From IMCC2047 sp041395865 (GTDB lineage Bacteria > Pseudomonadota > Gammaproteobacteria > Pseudomonadales > IMCC2047): a DNA stretch of 64,000 nt. A model generated the notes under the pieces. That model saw nothing but the letters and a program-made list of their open reading frames with translations. It had not been told where the DNA came from and ran no database searches. The position numbers and the translations under genes were made by a program. How positions within the stretch are numbered: position 1 is the stretch's first letter; every line of letters starts with the position of its first letter. Below are positions 9,214 through 18,531 of this stretch, piece after piece. Location: NCBI GenBank assembly GCA_041395865.1, contig JAWKZQ010000013.1, forward strand, positions 1 through 64,000, written 5' to 3'.

Positions 9214-10416
9214 TTAACCGACGAGGTTACCGTAAACCGGCTGATAATTGGCAACGCTGGTCGCCCAGTTACGTTCTGTTTCAACGTAGTGCCGCCCCCG
9301 GTCCCGCACCATCGCCCAATCACTTTGGCGATTCAGCACCTCCAGGACTGTGGCTGCCAGGGAGTCCTTATTGCCGCTTTCAAACAGGTAACCGTTTTCG
9401 CGATCGCGGATCAATTCCCTGTGCCCACCGACATCGGAGGCTACTACGATCTTGCCCTGGGCCATTGCTTCAAGCGGCTTAAGCGGCGTCACTAAATCAG
9501 TCAGCCGCATCGGCAAACGCGGATACACCAAAACATCCACCAGGTTGTAATAGGCCTGCACCTGTTCATGGGGCACCCGCCCGGTGAAAACTACTTTATC
9601 CCCGAGTCCGAGGCCCTGTACCTGGCGTTTCAGGTTTTCATCCTGAGGACCGCCACCCACCAACAGCACGCGGATACGCTCATCCTGACGCAACATATCC
9701 GGCAATGCCGAAATTAATAGGTCCAGGCCCTCATAGGCATAAAAGGAGCCCAGAAACCCCAATACTTTGCAACCCTCAAAGCCCAGTTCGGTTTTCAGGC
9801 TTGCATCCGCTGTAGGCGCCCCTGTGAACTTATCAATATCCACGGCATTGGGTATCACGGTAATTTTATCGGCAGCGATTCCCCGCTCCACCATCTCATT
9901 CCGCAACCCTTCACAGATCGTCGTAACCGCACTGGCTCTTTTTAACAGGTAAGTTTCACTGGCACGGGTTAAACGGTAACGCAGCCCCCATTCACTGCTG
10001 GTGCCATGATCCACGGCGGCGTCCTCCCAGAAAGCACGCACCTCGTAGACCAGCGGCAAGTTAAGGGTCTTGGCGACCTTTAACGCGGCCAGGCCGTTCA
10101 GGGAGGGTGAATGGGCGTGAAGCAGATCCGGCTTAACCTCTTCCACGACCTCAAACAGGCGTTTTTGCAATGCTGAAATGATACTGAACTGGTTCAACAC
10201 CGGCAGCGAACTCAAACCGCCTGAGACCGGAAGAGTCCGGTAAAAGGTCAGGCCATCAACCTCCTCTTTGAGGCTTTCAACACTGCCCTGCTTGGGGCTT
10301 GTGACATGAAAGGTTTCCCAACCCAGCGCACGCTGCTGGTTAAGGATATTCCGGGTTCGAAAGGTATAACCGCTGTGCAGCGGAATCGAATGGTCGAGGA
10401 TGTGAAGAATACGCAC
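9214..10416 (-). CDS. PEP-CTERM/XrtA system glycosyltransferase (TIGR04063-type)
   Basis: A 400-residue GT4 enzyme whose opening, MRILHILDHSIPLHSGYTF, closely matches the XrtA-associated TIGR04063 glycosyltransferases. The C-terminal Rossmann domain contains the EX7E region (PLKPLEAMAQGKIVVASDVGG). These enzymes are found almost only with exosortase A loci and are thought to build the exopolysaccharide repeat unit. It starts 9 bp after the stop of the upstream sulfotransferase, consistent with one transcript. The sugar specificity is not known for the family. Confidence 0.92.
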   Translation of the reverse strand: MRILHILDHSIPLHSGYTFRTRNILNQQRALGWETFHVTSPKQGSVESLKEEVDGLTFYRTLPVSGGLSSLPVLNQFSIISALQKRLFEVVEEVKPDLLHAHSPSLNGLAALKVAKTLNLPLVYEVRAFWEDAAVDHGTSSEWGLRYRLTRASETYLLKRASAVTTICEGLRNEMVERGIAADKITVIPNAVDIDKFTGAPTADASLKTELGFEGCKVLGFLGSFYAYEGLDLLISALPDMLRQDERIRVLLVGGGPQDENLKRQVQGLGLGDKVVFTGRVPHEQVQAYYNLVDVLVYPRLPMRLTDLVTPLKPLEAMAQGKIVVASDVGGHRELIRDRENGYLFESGNKDSLAATVLEVLNRQSDWAMVRDRGRHYVETERNWATSVANYQPVYGNLVG

Positions 10417-10425
10417 GCTCTTACC

Positions 10426-11409
10426 TCAAAACAGGTCGGCATAGAGGGCTGCCAGGGGTTCGCTCCGGTCAACAACCCCCCTGATCAACGCCTGTTGCTC
10501 AACAGATAAATAGTTTCGCCACTTGTTAGCGGCCTCCTGCGGATTTTTAAAAACGCTGTAATAGCCATCCTTTGTGTTATGCACACTGCTGGCAACAAAA
10601 CCCTCGCTTTGCGGATTCCACGCCAGACCGGCAAAACGGAACAGCTCCTGGCTTTTTTGCAGGGGGTTTTCGCACAGGTCCTCGTAGCGCAACACCAGGT
10701 TATGATCCGCCTCGTGCAATTCCTTCAAGGCCTTTTCATTAACCAGCAGCCAACGCCAGGCAAGCCGCTCCTCCGGCGTCATTTGCTTCAAGTCTTCCAG
10801 GCTAAGACCGTAACTGCCGCCATTTTCGGTCGCCAACAGCATCCTAAACAGGTCGTAATCCTCACTGGAGCGAGACGCGCTGACAAACTGCTTGCCCTGC
10901 TCGCCCTTCAGTACCGAGGCAATATAGCCACAGGGATGGCGGATAATGTGGATGCTCTTGCTTTCCGGCAGGCACTTTGCAATCACGCCCAGCCTGCCCA
11001 GGGACTCAATCGATTTCCAGGCAATATGCAAATTGGAGCGTGAGGACGAAACCGGGTTAAGGGTCGGCAACACCAGCGAAGGTCTGACTCGACCCACAAC
11101 ATTTGTCAGCAGCACACTGGCACGATAAGCGCAACTGCGAACGGGGCCTGAATACTGCTTCGGGAAAAGGGGTCGTTTTGTGGTGACCTGAGGCAGGTTG
11201 ATCGCCTCTAATCCGGAAGCATAGTTCAACAGGTAATCCCGATATTGCCCGTAATTGGCTGCCTCTTCATAGAGTGGCAAGTCGGTCAATTTGAGCCAGG
11301 AATCAGGTTCATGGCGGTATAGCACCTCGGGATGGCTATCAAAGATTTTACCCAGCCAGGTTGTTCCTGAACGAGGCATGCCAAAAAGCAGTATCAGCGA
11401 TCGGTTCAT
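10426..11409 (-). CDS. sulfotransferase family protein
   Basis: A 327-residue PAPS-dependent sulfotransferase with 5'-loop GMPRSGTTWLGKI (residues 10-22) and 3'-phosphate motif SIHIIRHPCGYIAS (152-165). It sits inside the XrtA operon, 11 bp after the amidotransferase and 9 bp before a glycosyltransferase, so sulfation appears to be an integral step of this polymer rather than a peripheral add-on. No signal peptide is present; the reaction should use cytoplasmic PAPS. The PAPS-forming genes (cysN, cysD, cysC) are not in the window. Confidence 0.87.
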   Translation of the reverse strand: MNRSLILLFGMPRSGTTWLGKIFDSHPEVLYRHEPDSWLKLTDLPLYEEAANYGQYRDYLLNYASGLEAINLPQVTTKRPLFPKQYSGPVRSCAYRASVLLTNVVGRVRPSLVLPTLNPVSSSRSNLHIAWKSIESLGRLGVIAKCLPESKSIHIIRHPCGYIASVLKGEQGKQFVSASRSSEDYDLFRMLLATENGGSYGLSLEDLKQMTPEERLAWRWLLVNEKALKELHEADHNLVLRYEDLCENPLQKSQELFRFAGLAWNPQSEGFVASSVHNTKDGYYSVFKNPQEAANKWRNYLSVEQQALIRGVVDRSEPLAALYADLF

Positions 11410-11420
11410 AAAGCCTGTGC

Positions 11421-13358
11421 CTAGCCTGCTTTTCGAATTGCGGGCTGCTCGTCACAGAGCACGCACTGGCGATAAAAGGATTCGAACATCAGCAACGACC
11501 ATAGCGCAGCACTGTGCTCACTACGCCCGCTCTGGTGGTTGTCCACCAGTTGCTTGATATAGTCCATATCGAAAAGGCCGGTATTGGCCATGGTATCGCT
11601 CAGCAATGCATCCCTCACCCGCTGCTTCAAAGCCCCCCGGAACCATTTGCCAAGCGGCACGCCAAAACCCATTTTCGGGCGGTAAAGAATGTCATCGGGC
11701 AAATGCGGTTCCAGGCACTTCTTGAAAATATCCTTGCCGCTCTGGCCTTTCAGTTTCAGGCGAGACGGGATAGCGGCTGCCCATTCCACAAGTTTATGAT
11801 CCAGAATAGGGACGCGCACCTCCAGGGCATGAGCCATGCTTGCCCTGTCCACCTTCGTCAGGATATCCCCCGGCAGGTAAGTCTTCATATCGATATACTG
11901 GATCAGCGAAAGCGCGTCTTTTGTTGGTGCCTGGCGCGCATGCTCGTGGAAAACCTCAATCGCATTGTATCCCTTCAGGCGTTGCTTCAGGTCACTCGAG
12001 AAAAGCTTTTGCCGCTGGGCATCGGTCGTTAATGAAACACTGTGGAAATAGCTTTCCACCGAGTCGCGGGCAAACCCCTCAAGCGTAGACTTGGCGCGGA
12101 AAATTTTTGGCGCCCAGTCCGCCTTGGGGTAGAGCCTGCCCAACAGGCCAAATAGCGGTTTGCGAATACCCAGCGGCAGGTAACCGCGTAATTTTTCCTC
12201 GTTCATATGCCAGCGATAACGACGGTAACCGGCAAACAGCTCATCACCGCCATCGCCGGAAAGCGCCACCGTCACTCGCTCCTTGGCCAGCTCACAAACC
12301 CGGTAAGTCGGCATAGCGGAACTATCCGCATAGGGTTCGTCGTAGAGCAGCGCCAATTGATCAATCAGGTCAAAGTCGTCAGGCTCGACCGTTTTGACGT
12401 GGTGGTTGGTCTGGTAACGATCCGCCACCATTTGCGCAAACTCGGATTCGTTAAAGTTTTTCTCATTGAACGCGATGGCACAAGTGTTGACTGCGCCTTC
12501 GCCACGCTCCTGGTTCAGCTGGGCCATCATCGCCACAACAGCGCTGGAATCAACGCCACCGGAGAGAAACGCCCCCAGCGGAACCTCCGCCAGCATGCGA
12601 ATATCAACCGCTTCCTTGAGACGCTCAACCAGTTCCCGGTTGATCTCTTCATCCGAGAGCTGATTGCTATCAACAAAGGGAATTCTCCAGTACTCTCGCG
12701 GCGCTGGCACGCCCTCCCCCCGTTTCAGTGTCAGTGTATGTGCCGGGGGAAGTTTATAAACATCTTCGTAGATCGTACGCGGCTCGGGAATGTAGCCCAG
12801 CGCAAAATAGTCTTCCACGGCATAATGGTCGATCACCTTGGGCAGTTCCGGGTGGGCCGCTAAAACCTTAAGCTCGGAGCCAAACACGAAGTGGCCATTG
12901 GGCAATACCGAGTAATAGAGCGGTTTGATACCAAGCCGGTCACGCGCCAAAAACAGGGTATCCCGGTTACGGTCCCAGATAGCAAAGGCAAACATGCCTC
13001 TCAGGCGATCAACACAATCCTCTCCCCAGGCTTCCCAGGCATGCACGATCGCCTCGGTATCGGAGTTTGTTTTGAACAGATAGCCCAAAGGTTCCAGCTC
13101 CTCGCGCAACTCCTTGAAGTTATAAACCTCACCGTTAAACACGATCGCCACGCTGCCATCCTGGTTGAACAGCGGCTGCTGTCCCGTAGAAATATCAATA
13201 ATCGACAATCGCCGGTGCGCCAAGCCGACACCGGGTTCAAAATGGAGGCCGCCCTCATCGGGGCCGCGATGAAACTGGCGATCATTCATATGCGCCAGCA
13301 ACTGCTGATCAATCTCGGCCCTTCCCTGTAGATCAAATATGCCTGCAATACCGCACAT
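11421..13358 (-). CDS. XrtA/PEP-CTERM system amidotransferase (asparagine synthase family)
   Basis: A 645-residue AsnB-like enzyme. Residues 1-8 MCGIAGIF place the glutaminase nucleophile at Cys2. The class II glutamine amidotransferase domain runs to about residue 210. The synthetase domain has the ATP pyrophosphatase loop SGGVDSS at 266-272. Length and overall sequence fit TIGR03108, the asparagine-synthase-like amidotransferase that accompanies exosortase A. It probably transfers ammonia to a carboxylated sugar or similar acceptor in the exopolysaccharide; true asparagine synthesis is less likely given the context. Neighbours on both sides are in the same operon. Confidence 0.92.
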   Translation of the reverse strand: MCGIAGIFDLQGRAEIDQQLLAHMNDRQFHRGPDEGGLHFEPGVGLAHRRLSIIDISTGQQPLFNQDGSVAIVFNGEVYNFKELREELEPLGYLFKTNSDTEAIVHAWEAWGEDCVDRLRGMFAFAIWDRNRDTLFLARDRLGIKPLYYSVLPNGHFVFGSELKVLAAHPELPKVIDHYAVEDYFALGYIPEPRTIYEDVYKLPPAHTLTLKRGEGVPAPREYWRIPFVDSNQLSDEEINRELVERLKEAVDIRMLAEVPLGAFLSGGVDSSAVVAMMAQLNQERGEGAVNTCAIAFNEKNFNESEFAQMVADRYQTNHHVKTVEPDDFDLIDQLALLYDEPYADSSAMPTYRVCELAKERVTVALSGDGGDELFAGYRRYRWHMNEEKLRGYLPLGIRKPLFGLLGRLYPKADWAPKIFRAKSTLEGFARDSVESYFHSVSLTTDAQRQKLFSSDLKQRLKGYNAIEVFHEHARQAPTKDALSLIQYIDMKTYLPGDILTKVDRASMAHALEVRVPILDHKLVEWAAAIPSRLKLKGQSGKDIFKKCLEPHLPDDILYRPKMGFGVPLGKWFRGALKQRVRDALLSDTMANTGLFDMDYIKQLVDNHQSGRSEHSAALWSLLMFESFYRQCVLCDEQPAIRKAG

Positions 13359-13415
13359 AACCTGGAATGTTTCCTTAACTGGGTGTTGGTTTATCTACTG
13401 GTTAAAGATAGTCGT

Positions 13416-14588
13416 TCAATAACGTTTGTGAAGCAATAATTGGTCGTAGACGCTTTCATACTGCCGGATCATCGCCTGCAAACTGAAAAGCTGTTCTACG
13501 CGTTCCCTGGCTGCCTTGGCATGTTGTTCAAGCAGCTGTGGGGAGTTCAAATAACGGTTCAGTTTATCCGCAAACTGCCCTGCATTTTCCGGTGGCGTGA
13601 TATAACCGGTTTCACCATCACCGACCAGCTGGGCATTGCCGCCAACATCGGTGGCAACCACCGGCAGCCCCGTCGCCATTGCCTCCAACAGGGTGTTGGA
13701 GATTCCCTCGGCTTTTGAGGGCAAGGCAAAAATATCAAAGGCCCGCAACAATTCTGGCACATCACTTCGAGCACCGGCCAACCATACCTGCGATTGAATA
13801 CCAGCTTCAGCTACACGCTGCACCAACTTCTCTCGCATCGAGCCATTACCCACTAACACTAATCGTAACCGCTCCGGTCCATCCTTTACTCGGCGCAGCA
13901 AATCAATGAAGGCCTCAACCAGCATGAGTTGATCTTTAACCGCTTCCAGTCGCCCCACCGTTCCAATGACCACCGCGCCTTCGCTGGCAAATCCATCCGG
14001 CAAAACCGCTTTACCCGCTTTATCGGCCGGACTGAAACGCAACGTATCGACACCGTTACAGATTTTGGTGACTTTACTTTCCGGTACATTAATTTTATCC
14101 AGCAGGTAACGCTCCAGGTCGTTGGACAGCGGGATGTAGCGTTGTATCAGGGGATTAATCACCTGGTATAAGCGGATATAACCGGTATTCTCGCCTTTCA
14201 AGTCGCTCATATCCCAACCATGAAGGCCATGGACACGCCGTTTCACGCCAGCCAGCCAGGCCGGCACCTGCGCTTCCAAGGCCGACAAATTGCGCGTATG
14301 AACAATATCGGGGCGCAACGCCCGAAATGCCTTGAATAACCGCCAGTAAAGCCCCACGTCATGGCCCGGCTGTTTATTCAGGGCAACCAGCTCAACTCGG
14401 GGACGTATTTTTTTATGGAACTCCGTATAGTCGGTCAGGCAAATAATTGCATGACGGAACTTCCCTTCCGGCAAGCCATTGATAATGTTAACCAGGCCGT
14501 TTTCCAGCCCCCCGACATCCAAACGGTAAATAACGTGGGCAATTAACGGGGCTTGCCTGCTTTTAACGCCAGCGGTATCAGGAATCAA
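13416..14588 (-). CDS. PEP-CTERM/XrtA system glycosyltransferase (TIGR03088-type)
   Basis: A 390-residue GT4 glycosyltransferase. The N-terminal segment LIAHVIYRLDVGGLENGLVN is the signature opening of the TIGR03088 group tied to exosortase A loci. The C-terminal domain has the EX7E motif (GISNTLLEAMATGLPVVATD). It starts 10 bp after the exosortase stop and is followed after 57 bp by the amidotransferase. It should be a cytoplasmic enzyme acting on an undecaprenyl-linked intermediate. The exact linkage is unknown. Confidence 0.92.
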   Translation of the reverse strand: MIPDTAGVKSRQAPLIAHVIYRLDVGGLENGLVNIINGLPEGKFRHAIICLTDYTEFHKKIRPRVELVALNKQPGHDVGLYWRLFKAFRALRPDIVHTRNLSALEAQVPAWLAGVKRRVHGLHGWDMSDLKGENTGYIRLYQVINPLIQRYIPLSNDLERYLLDKINVPESKVTKICNGVDTLRFSPADKAGKAVLPDGFASEGAVVIGTVGRLEAVKDQLMLVEAFIDLLRRVKDGPERLRLVLVGNGSMREKLVQRVAEAGIQSQVWLAGARSDVPELLRAFDIFALPSKAEGISNTLLEAMATGLPVVATDVGGNAQLVGDGETGYITPPENAGQFADKLNRYLNSPQLLEQHAKAARERVEQLFSLQAMIRQYESVYDQLLLHKRY

Positions 14589-14598
14589 GGCTTATCCC

Positions 14599-16161
14599 TT
14601 AATGACGCACAGTAAACTGGCGTTCCAGCTGGGGGATCAGGTCTGCCGCAAAACCATGCAGTCGACGCCGGGCATTCGTCAAACCTTCCTTGCTATCGCC
14701 GTCATAGGCAGCGTAGAGAATAACGGCCGCACCCTGTTGCGGCTTGCCTGCAATTTTGGCCCAGGCCTCAAGCGCTTTCAGGTAAAAATCGTTGGAGGTT
14801 CGGACCCCGTTAAAGTATTTCCACTGCCACACCAGTAACGACTGCTCCGGCGATTTGATCTGCGCCTCAATAAGTCCTACATCAGCCCCCGCCACCTGCT
14901 CGATTCGAGTCTCCCGGGATAACTCTTTCCAGAACTTATCTTTCATATGGATGAGTCGGTGACCTCGATTGACCAATTCCTGCCCCTGCTGCTGGGCAGC
15001 AAAATAGGCGACGTGCAAACCGGCTGCTTCACTGCCTGAACGATAGACCGCGCTTATCTCCTGGGTGGCTCCCTGGTAAATGGGCTGCCATTCCGTGATG
15101 TTTTGTTCGGCAGTCCGTTCCCATTCTGCGGCTAAATTCGGGACCTGAAGCGTCTCAATTGCAGAGGTATCATCATGCTGGCCCAGAACCAGTGCAACCG
15201 GCGCCGCCAAAATAACACCGGCGAGTACCAAGGCCCAGATACTGCCTGCACCCTCATTGGCATTGACAGCTTGGGCTGGTGCCGTAACCGGAGAATGCGG
15301 CTTTTCTTGCGCGGACTTGTCAGTCCAGTAACTGCCAATCCAGAACATGACAAACATCACCACACCAAACCAGACCCAACCGTAGATCAGGTGATCAACG
15401 CCTACCGCCAGCTCCATACCGCTGTAGTGCCCGATCATGACGATCATAAAGGCCCGGATTCCGTTCGCGATGATTGGCACAATCAACGCCAGCAACATAA
15501 AGGCCAATCGGCGCCAAATGCTGTGATAACTCAGGTAAGCGTATAAAGCCCCTAATGTCAGGGACGCCAGGATATAGCGAAAACCGCTGCAGGCTTCAAC
15601 CACCGACCAGGAACCCGACGGCAGCGAGAAGTAGAGCCCCTCCCAGAAAACCGGGATGCCAACGGCCCTGATCGCATGCACAGTAAAGACCGCCGTAAAT
15701 TCCATCAGCGGATAAATCAGGAACTCGCCAAAGGGAACGGCAAAGGCAAGAAATGCAAGCGGGAAAAGAATGATCGAGGTCATCCGCCAACCCAGCACCA
15801 GCCATACCAGTGTCGGCAACATCAAGACAACCGCAAACTGTTTGACCGCGTTGACATCAACCGCGTAGGCCACGAGCCAGAGGATAACGAGCCCGGCGAG
15901 GGGCAATAAGGCCCGGTAATCCGTTTTGGGTAGCGCGGCCGCCAGATGGTGACGCTTCTTCCAGATCAGAAACGCACTGATGGGGAAAATAAAAAAGCCA
16001 TGCGCAAAGGTTTCCGAGCGCCACCAGATTTCCACCATGCTCCAATACGTGGGGTAAAAGAGCAGCATTTGCAGCAAAAGCAAAACGGCAAGAACCGTAC
16101 AGGCGGGCCGCATTCTTAATGCCGGCCCTGGCAGCAGTTTTTCATCCATAACGGTGCTCAC
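14599..16161 (-). CDS. xrtA: exosortase A with fused EpsI domain
   Basis: A 520-residue integral membrane transpeptidase-like protein that in this family cleaves PEP-CTERM sorting signals. About eight helices fill residues 20-280. The catalytic triad can be placed: Cys191 in VEACSGFRY, Arg236 in NGIRAFMIV and His257 in VDHLIYGWVWFG. After residue 285 a soluble, probably periplasmic EpsI-type domain follows (about 330-515), the arrangement typical of exosortase A. Its ATG overlaps the stop of the upstream glycosyltransferase by four bases. No PEP-CTERM protein is encoded in the window, so its substrates lie elsewhere. Confidence 0.95.
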   Translation of the reverse strand: MSTVMDEKLLPGPALRMRPACTVLAVLLLLQMLLFYPTYWSMVEIWWRSETFAHGFFIFPISAFLIWKKRHHLAAALPKTDYRALLPLAGLVILWLVAYAVDVNAVKQFAVVLMLPTLVWLVLGWRMTSIILFPLAFLAFAVPFGEFLIYPLMEFTAVFTVHAIRAVGIPVFWEGLYFSLPSGSWSVVEACSGFRYILASLTLGALYAYLSYHSIWRRLAFMLLALIVPIIANGIRAFMIVMIGHYSGMELAVGVDHLIYGWVWFGVVMFVMFWIGSYWTDKSAQEKPHSPVTAPAQAVNANEGAGSIWALVLAGVILAAPVALVLGQHDDTSAIETLQVPNLAAEWERTAEQNITEWQPIYQGATQEISAVYRSGSEAAGLHVAYFAAQQQGQELVNRGHRLIHMKDKFWKELSRETRIEQVAGADVGLIEAQIKSPEQSLLVWQWKYFNGVRTSNDFYLKALEAWAKIAGKPQQGAAVILYAAYDGDSKEGLTNARRRLHGFAADLIPQLERQFTVRH

Positions 16162-17450
16162 ACGGCCGCTTCCTGCACCGCATCCCGATTCAACTCGGTG
16201 GCTGTGTCTTTTGCAATAGACGCCTTGTCGCCAAACAGGGTTTCAAGTTTGAGCAGGTTCTGATCCCAGTTAAAGTCCCGCAGAATACGCTGGCGTCCTG
16301 CTTTGCCCGTCTGTTCGGTATCGCCCTCATTCAGTAACTGAAGACAGTATTCGGTGAAGCTTTTGGCATCATCGCAAATACGTTGGCCGCTCAATTTTTC
16401 GATTCCCTCCATAGCCGCTCCGGTTACAACAACAGGACGCTCCATGGCCATGGCTTCAAGCACTTTATTCTGCACGCCTCGAGCAATTCGCATTGGGGCG
16501 ACAACCACATCGGCATGGGCAATGTAGGGCCTGATATCCTCAACGCTGCCCGTCACAGAGACCCCGCTTTTCTGCCCCAGTTTGAGTACCGCATCCGTGG
16601 GTCGGGCCCCGACAATATAAAATTTCACGGCTGGAATTTTTTTCTGGATAGCGGGAAAAACCTTCTGCACAAACCAGGTGACGGCATCCACATTCGCCCA
16701 GTAATCCATCGCACCGGTAAAAGCCAGCACAGGTCCTTCCTGGTAGGGGTTTTCATGCACGATTGCCGGGTCAAAATAGTGATAGTCGACACCGTTATTA
16801 ATGTGCGTCACCCGCTGTGCGGACTCAGGAGCGAGGCGCTTGAATAATTCCGCTTCACTGGCAGAAACAAAAACACTGGCATCAAAAACTTCCGCAGAGC
16901 GACGATCGAAGCGCAGCAGTTCTTTTGCCTCGCGACGGTAAAGCCAACTCATCGGCCAGATTCGCCGTTTACTGTATTCCCGCCACTTTTCCGAATCCAC
17001 ATCGACGTAATCAAGGACCCGGTGTATCTGTCGATAATGATCGCCCTCAAGGTACTGCGCCATCGCCGACGAGTACACAAAAGCGCGCGTGATCGAGCAC
17101 TCGTTGATTTTATGATCAATCCAGCGCTGCATTCTTGACTGCCTGTAATAGGGCAAGGTGAGTGCTTCGCCTGTTACCAGTCCCTTGAGGGACTGATACT
17201 TGCGCCGACTACCGAGACCAAGCAAAAAGACTTCCGCACAGTACTGTCTCAGTTCACTTTCATATTGCCAGTCGTGCTTATCATCCACAAAGGCGCCCAA
17301 ATAGACCCGATAGTCCTTAGCCAGCGTCTTCAGCAGGTTGAAAGAACGAATCTTATCCCCTTTATTAGGCGGATAAGGAATCCGGTGCGCCAGGAATAGC
17401 AGTGGAGGCTTGTCCATCATATCTGTATCTGTCACAAGTTTAAGCGTCAT
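16158..17450 (-). CDS. PEP-CTERM/XrtA system glycosyltransferase (TIGR03087-type)
   Basis: GT4-type glycosyltransferase of about 430 residues. The segment PLLFLAHRIPYPPNKGDKIR near the start is diagnostic for the TIGR03087 family found with exosortase A. The C-terminal domain has RGVQNKVLEAMAMERPVVVT as the donor-binding region. Start choice is uncertain: an upstream ATG at 17501 would overlap the FemAB-like gene by 37 bp and add 17 non-conserved residues; I prefer the ATG at 17450, and an ATG about ten codons later is also possible. The 3' end overlaps xrtA by four bases, so the two are coupled. Confidence 0.9.
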   Translation of the reverse strand: MTLKLVTDTDMMDKPPLLFLAHRIPYPPNKGDKIRSFNLLKTLAKDYRVYLGAFVDDKHDWQYESELRQYCAEVFLLGLGSRRKYQSLKGLVTGEALTLPYYRQSRMQRWIDHKINECSITRAFVYSSAMAQYLEGDHYRQIHRVLDYVDVDSEKWREYSKRRIWPMSWLYRREAKELLRFDRRSAEVFDASVFVSASEAELFKRLAPESAQRVTHINNGVDYHYFDPAIVHENPYQEGPVLAFTGAMDYWANVDAVTWFVQKVFPAIQKKIPAVKFYIVGARPTDAVLKLGQKSGVSVTGSVEDIRPYIAHADVVVAPMRIARGVQNKVLEAMAMERPVVVTGAAMEGIEKLSGQRICDDAKSFTEYCLQLLNEGDTEQTGKAGRQRILRDFNWDQNLLKLETLFGDKASIAKDTATELNRDAVQEAAV

Positions 17451-17464
17451 CCCTGTATACCGGT

Positions 17465-18499
17465 TTATCCTAAATATTTGGATAGGAACGGCCCCAGCCA
17501 CTGGCTAATTTTAAGGGGCAACTTTTTCCAGCATTTTATCATCAATGCGTATTTGGGGTTTGTCGGATTAAGTTCCGGCATGTCCTTCGCTGTCACCAAA
17601 TAATACTCATAGTGTAGTGCCTGCGGCTCAAATCCCCAGTTTTTCTTGAAGCTGAAAGCGCCCGTACCCGCTTTACTGCGGCCGTAATCAAAGACACGAT
17701 ACCCCCTTTCGCTGGCGCTGCACATCAAGCGCCAGTACATCAGGTCATTACCCTTGAGCGAGCGTGCCAAGATCGACCCGCCACCATAATAGGGCAATAC
17801 CTGATCCCGAAAGTAGAAGCTCATTACACTGGACACCATCTGCCCATCCTTACGGACGCTGAGCACGTCACAATGTTCCTGGAACACCTGCTTAAGGATG
17901 CGAAAGTACTTCTTTGAGAAAACCGGCGTACCCAGATTTCTTACACTGGCGGAATAGGCCTGGTAAAAGGGCCCTATATCCTCGTCAAAGCTGGAATCCA
18001 TCTCCAGTTCCAGCGCCTTGCGGACCACCGCACGCTGCTTGCGGGGAATCGCCTTAAGATTTTCCTCTTCGTTATCGCTGAGCGAACGACGGAAGGTGAA
18101 ATACAGATCCTTGCAGGGCCAGTTTTCACGCAGCCGTTTCTGGTTACGCAATTCCAGATGATCCACCCTCAATGTGTCAGCCAGTTGACAGGCGGCATCA
18201 ATCAGGCCGTCGATAACCGTCTGGCTATCGCCAACAGGTCCACCATACACACAGAAAGGAGTCGAGATCAATGCGTGGCCAAACAACCAGCTCTTCACCT
18301 CCGCAAGTGGCAGCACGCCAACGATATTGCCATCCTGTTCGGCATAAAAGTAATGACTGGTGTGCCCGAAGGCACGCTCCAAAACAGTCTGCCACCCGGA
18401 CTTGTGAAAGAAAGTCGCCTCCGGCGCCTGTTCCACATAGGCGTCCCAGCGGTGATTTGAGTCAGCATCCAGCTGTTTAATTTGAATTTCAGAGGCCAC
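17465..18499 (-). CDS. FemAB family XrtA/PEP-CTERM system-associated protein
   Basis: A 344-residue cytoplasmic protein of the FemAB/GNAT-like class (TIGR03019). The C-terminal part, DYGRSKAGTGAFSFKKNWGF followed by a Tyr-rich strand, is the conserved core of this family. FemAB proteins add amino acids from aminoacyl-tRNA to peptidoglycan precursors; the XrtA-linked branch has no proven reaction and may aminoacylate or acylate the polymer. It lies between the deacetylase (32 bp upstream) and a glycosyltransferase, within the operon. Confidence 0.92.
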   Translation of the reverse strand: MASEIQIKQLDADSNHRWDAYVEQAPEATFFHKSGWQTVLERAFGHTSHYFYAEQDGNIVGVLPLAEVKSWLFGHALISTPFCVYGGPVGDSQTVIDGLIDAACQLADTLRVDHLELRNQKRLRENWPCKDLYFTFRRSLSDNEEENLKAIPRKQRAVVRKALELEMDSSFDEDIGPFYQAYSASVRNLGTPVFSKKYFRILKQVFQEHCDVLSVRKDGQMVSSVMSFYFRDQVLPYYGGGSILARSLKGNDLMYWRLMCSASERGYRVFDYGRSKAGTGAFSFKKNWGFEPQALHYEYYLVTAKDMPELNPTNPKYALMIKCWKKLPLKISQWLGPFLSKYLG

Positions 18500-18531
18500 G
18501 GTAAAAACTCTGGGCTATCGTATCGGATGAA

